From the NCBI GenBank assembly GCA_018711525.1, contig DVIF01000013.1:1-33180 (forward strand): a DNA stretch of 33,180 nt, read 5' to 3'. Made by a program: the position numbers and the translations under genes. The notes below the pieces were generated by a model. That model searched no databases and was not told the origin of the DNA. It worked only from the letters and a program-made list of their open reading frames with translations. Below are positions 33,025 to 33,180 of this stretch, piece by piece; position 1 is the first letter of the stretch; every line of letters begins with the position of its first letter. The stretch is from Candidatus Ornithospirochaeta stercorigallinarum. Its GTDB lineage: Bacteria > Spirochaetota > Spirochaetia > Sphaerochaetales > Sphaerochaetaceae.

Positions 33025-33180
33025 ATGTACACACCTGATTATGATGAATATTACTCACTGAAGAGTTATGCAGATAGGTTTGTAAGTGACAGCGATGAAG
33101 TGATCAAAGTTTATTTCTCGCGCCCTTCTACATTGAATCTCATTACACTCTGGGAGATGAAGAACGGTAATGAGATGTTC
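33025..33180 (+). CDS. Unrecognised protein, N-terminal 52 residues (runs off the window)
   Basis: An open frame begins at ATG 33025 and stays open to the edge. The 52 visible residues start MYTPDYDEYYSLKSYADRF and match no family I know; they look soluble and acidic, with no signal peptide. There is no Shine-Dalgarno; a TATCAT (33013-33018) lies 6 nt upstream, as at other leaderless starts in this window. It lies behind the rpsG terminator and is therefore a separate unit. An ATG at 33021 in another frame is less likely. Confidence 0.5.
   Translation, partial: MYTPDYDEYYSLKSYADRFVSDSDEVIKVYFSRPSTLNLITLWEMKNGNEMF

Noticed and set aside
1-33180. CRISPR arrays, transposases, integrases, prophage or defence genes
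   Set aside because: No regularly spaced repeats and no such protein motifs were seen on either strand.

Overview
This window looks like chromosome of an anaerobic spirochaete, probably Sphaerochaeta-like (inference). The clues are the tRNA-Thr/rpmG/tRNA-Trp/secE/nusG/rplKAJL/rpoBC order, a superoxide reductase, and a substrate-binding protein whose mature N-terminus reads NGAKE, a style I associate with Sphaerochaeta and Treponema. No phage, transposase, integrase or CRISPR array is visible.

Layout. 1-540: the 3' end of a 23S rRNA gene, a 5S rRNA gene and a terminator. 544-2956: an AAA+ sigma-54-activator-type protein on the minus strand, then a mutarotase-like protein and a cupin on the plus strand. 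2961-3116: a solitary second 5S rRNA gene with its own promoter. 3186-9163: a methionine ABC importer whose ATPase and permease genes (metN, metI) are separated from the binding-protein gene (metQ) by two tandem membrane GGDEF proteins. 9290-11790: rmuC and ornithine carbamoyltransferase. 11844-15572: a desulfoferrodoxin-type superoxide reductase divergent from a TetR regulator, then clpB. 15537-20066: a MobA/MocA-like nucleotidyltransferase, a DUF554 membrane protein, an unrecognised protein and glycogen phosphorylase. 20269-31984: the large translation/transcription cluster from tRNA-Thr to rpoC. 32104-32963: rpsL and rpsG, a terminator, then the first 52 codons of an unrecognised gene.

The best candidate for an undescribed system lies just upstream of metQ. 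A consensus-like promoter is followed by a Shine-Dalgarno sequence and a 22-codon ORF in which 8 codons are Met, 6 of them in codons 10-18. The triple AUG run can pair perfectly over 8 nt with AUCAUCAU, which abuts the metQ Shine-Dalgarno. This suggests a methionine-sensing leader peptide in which ribosome stalling on Met codons would expose metQ for translation.

Two other signals stand out. Six genes have a -10-like hexamer 6-7 nt before the ATG and no Shine-Dalgarno, which predicts leaderless mRNAs. The two 5S genes differ by base-pair-preserving changes, so the orphan copy appears to be maintained as a functional RNA. All calls come from reading the sequence; no database or folding search was run.
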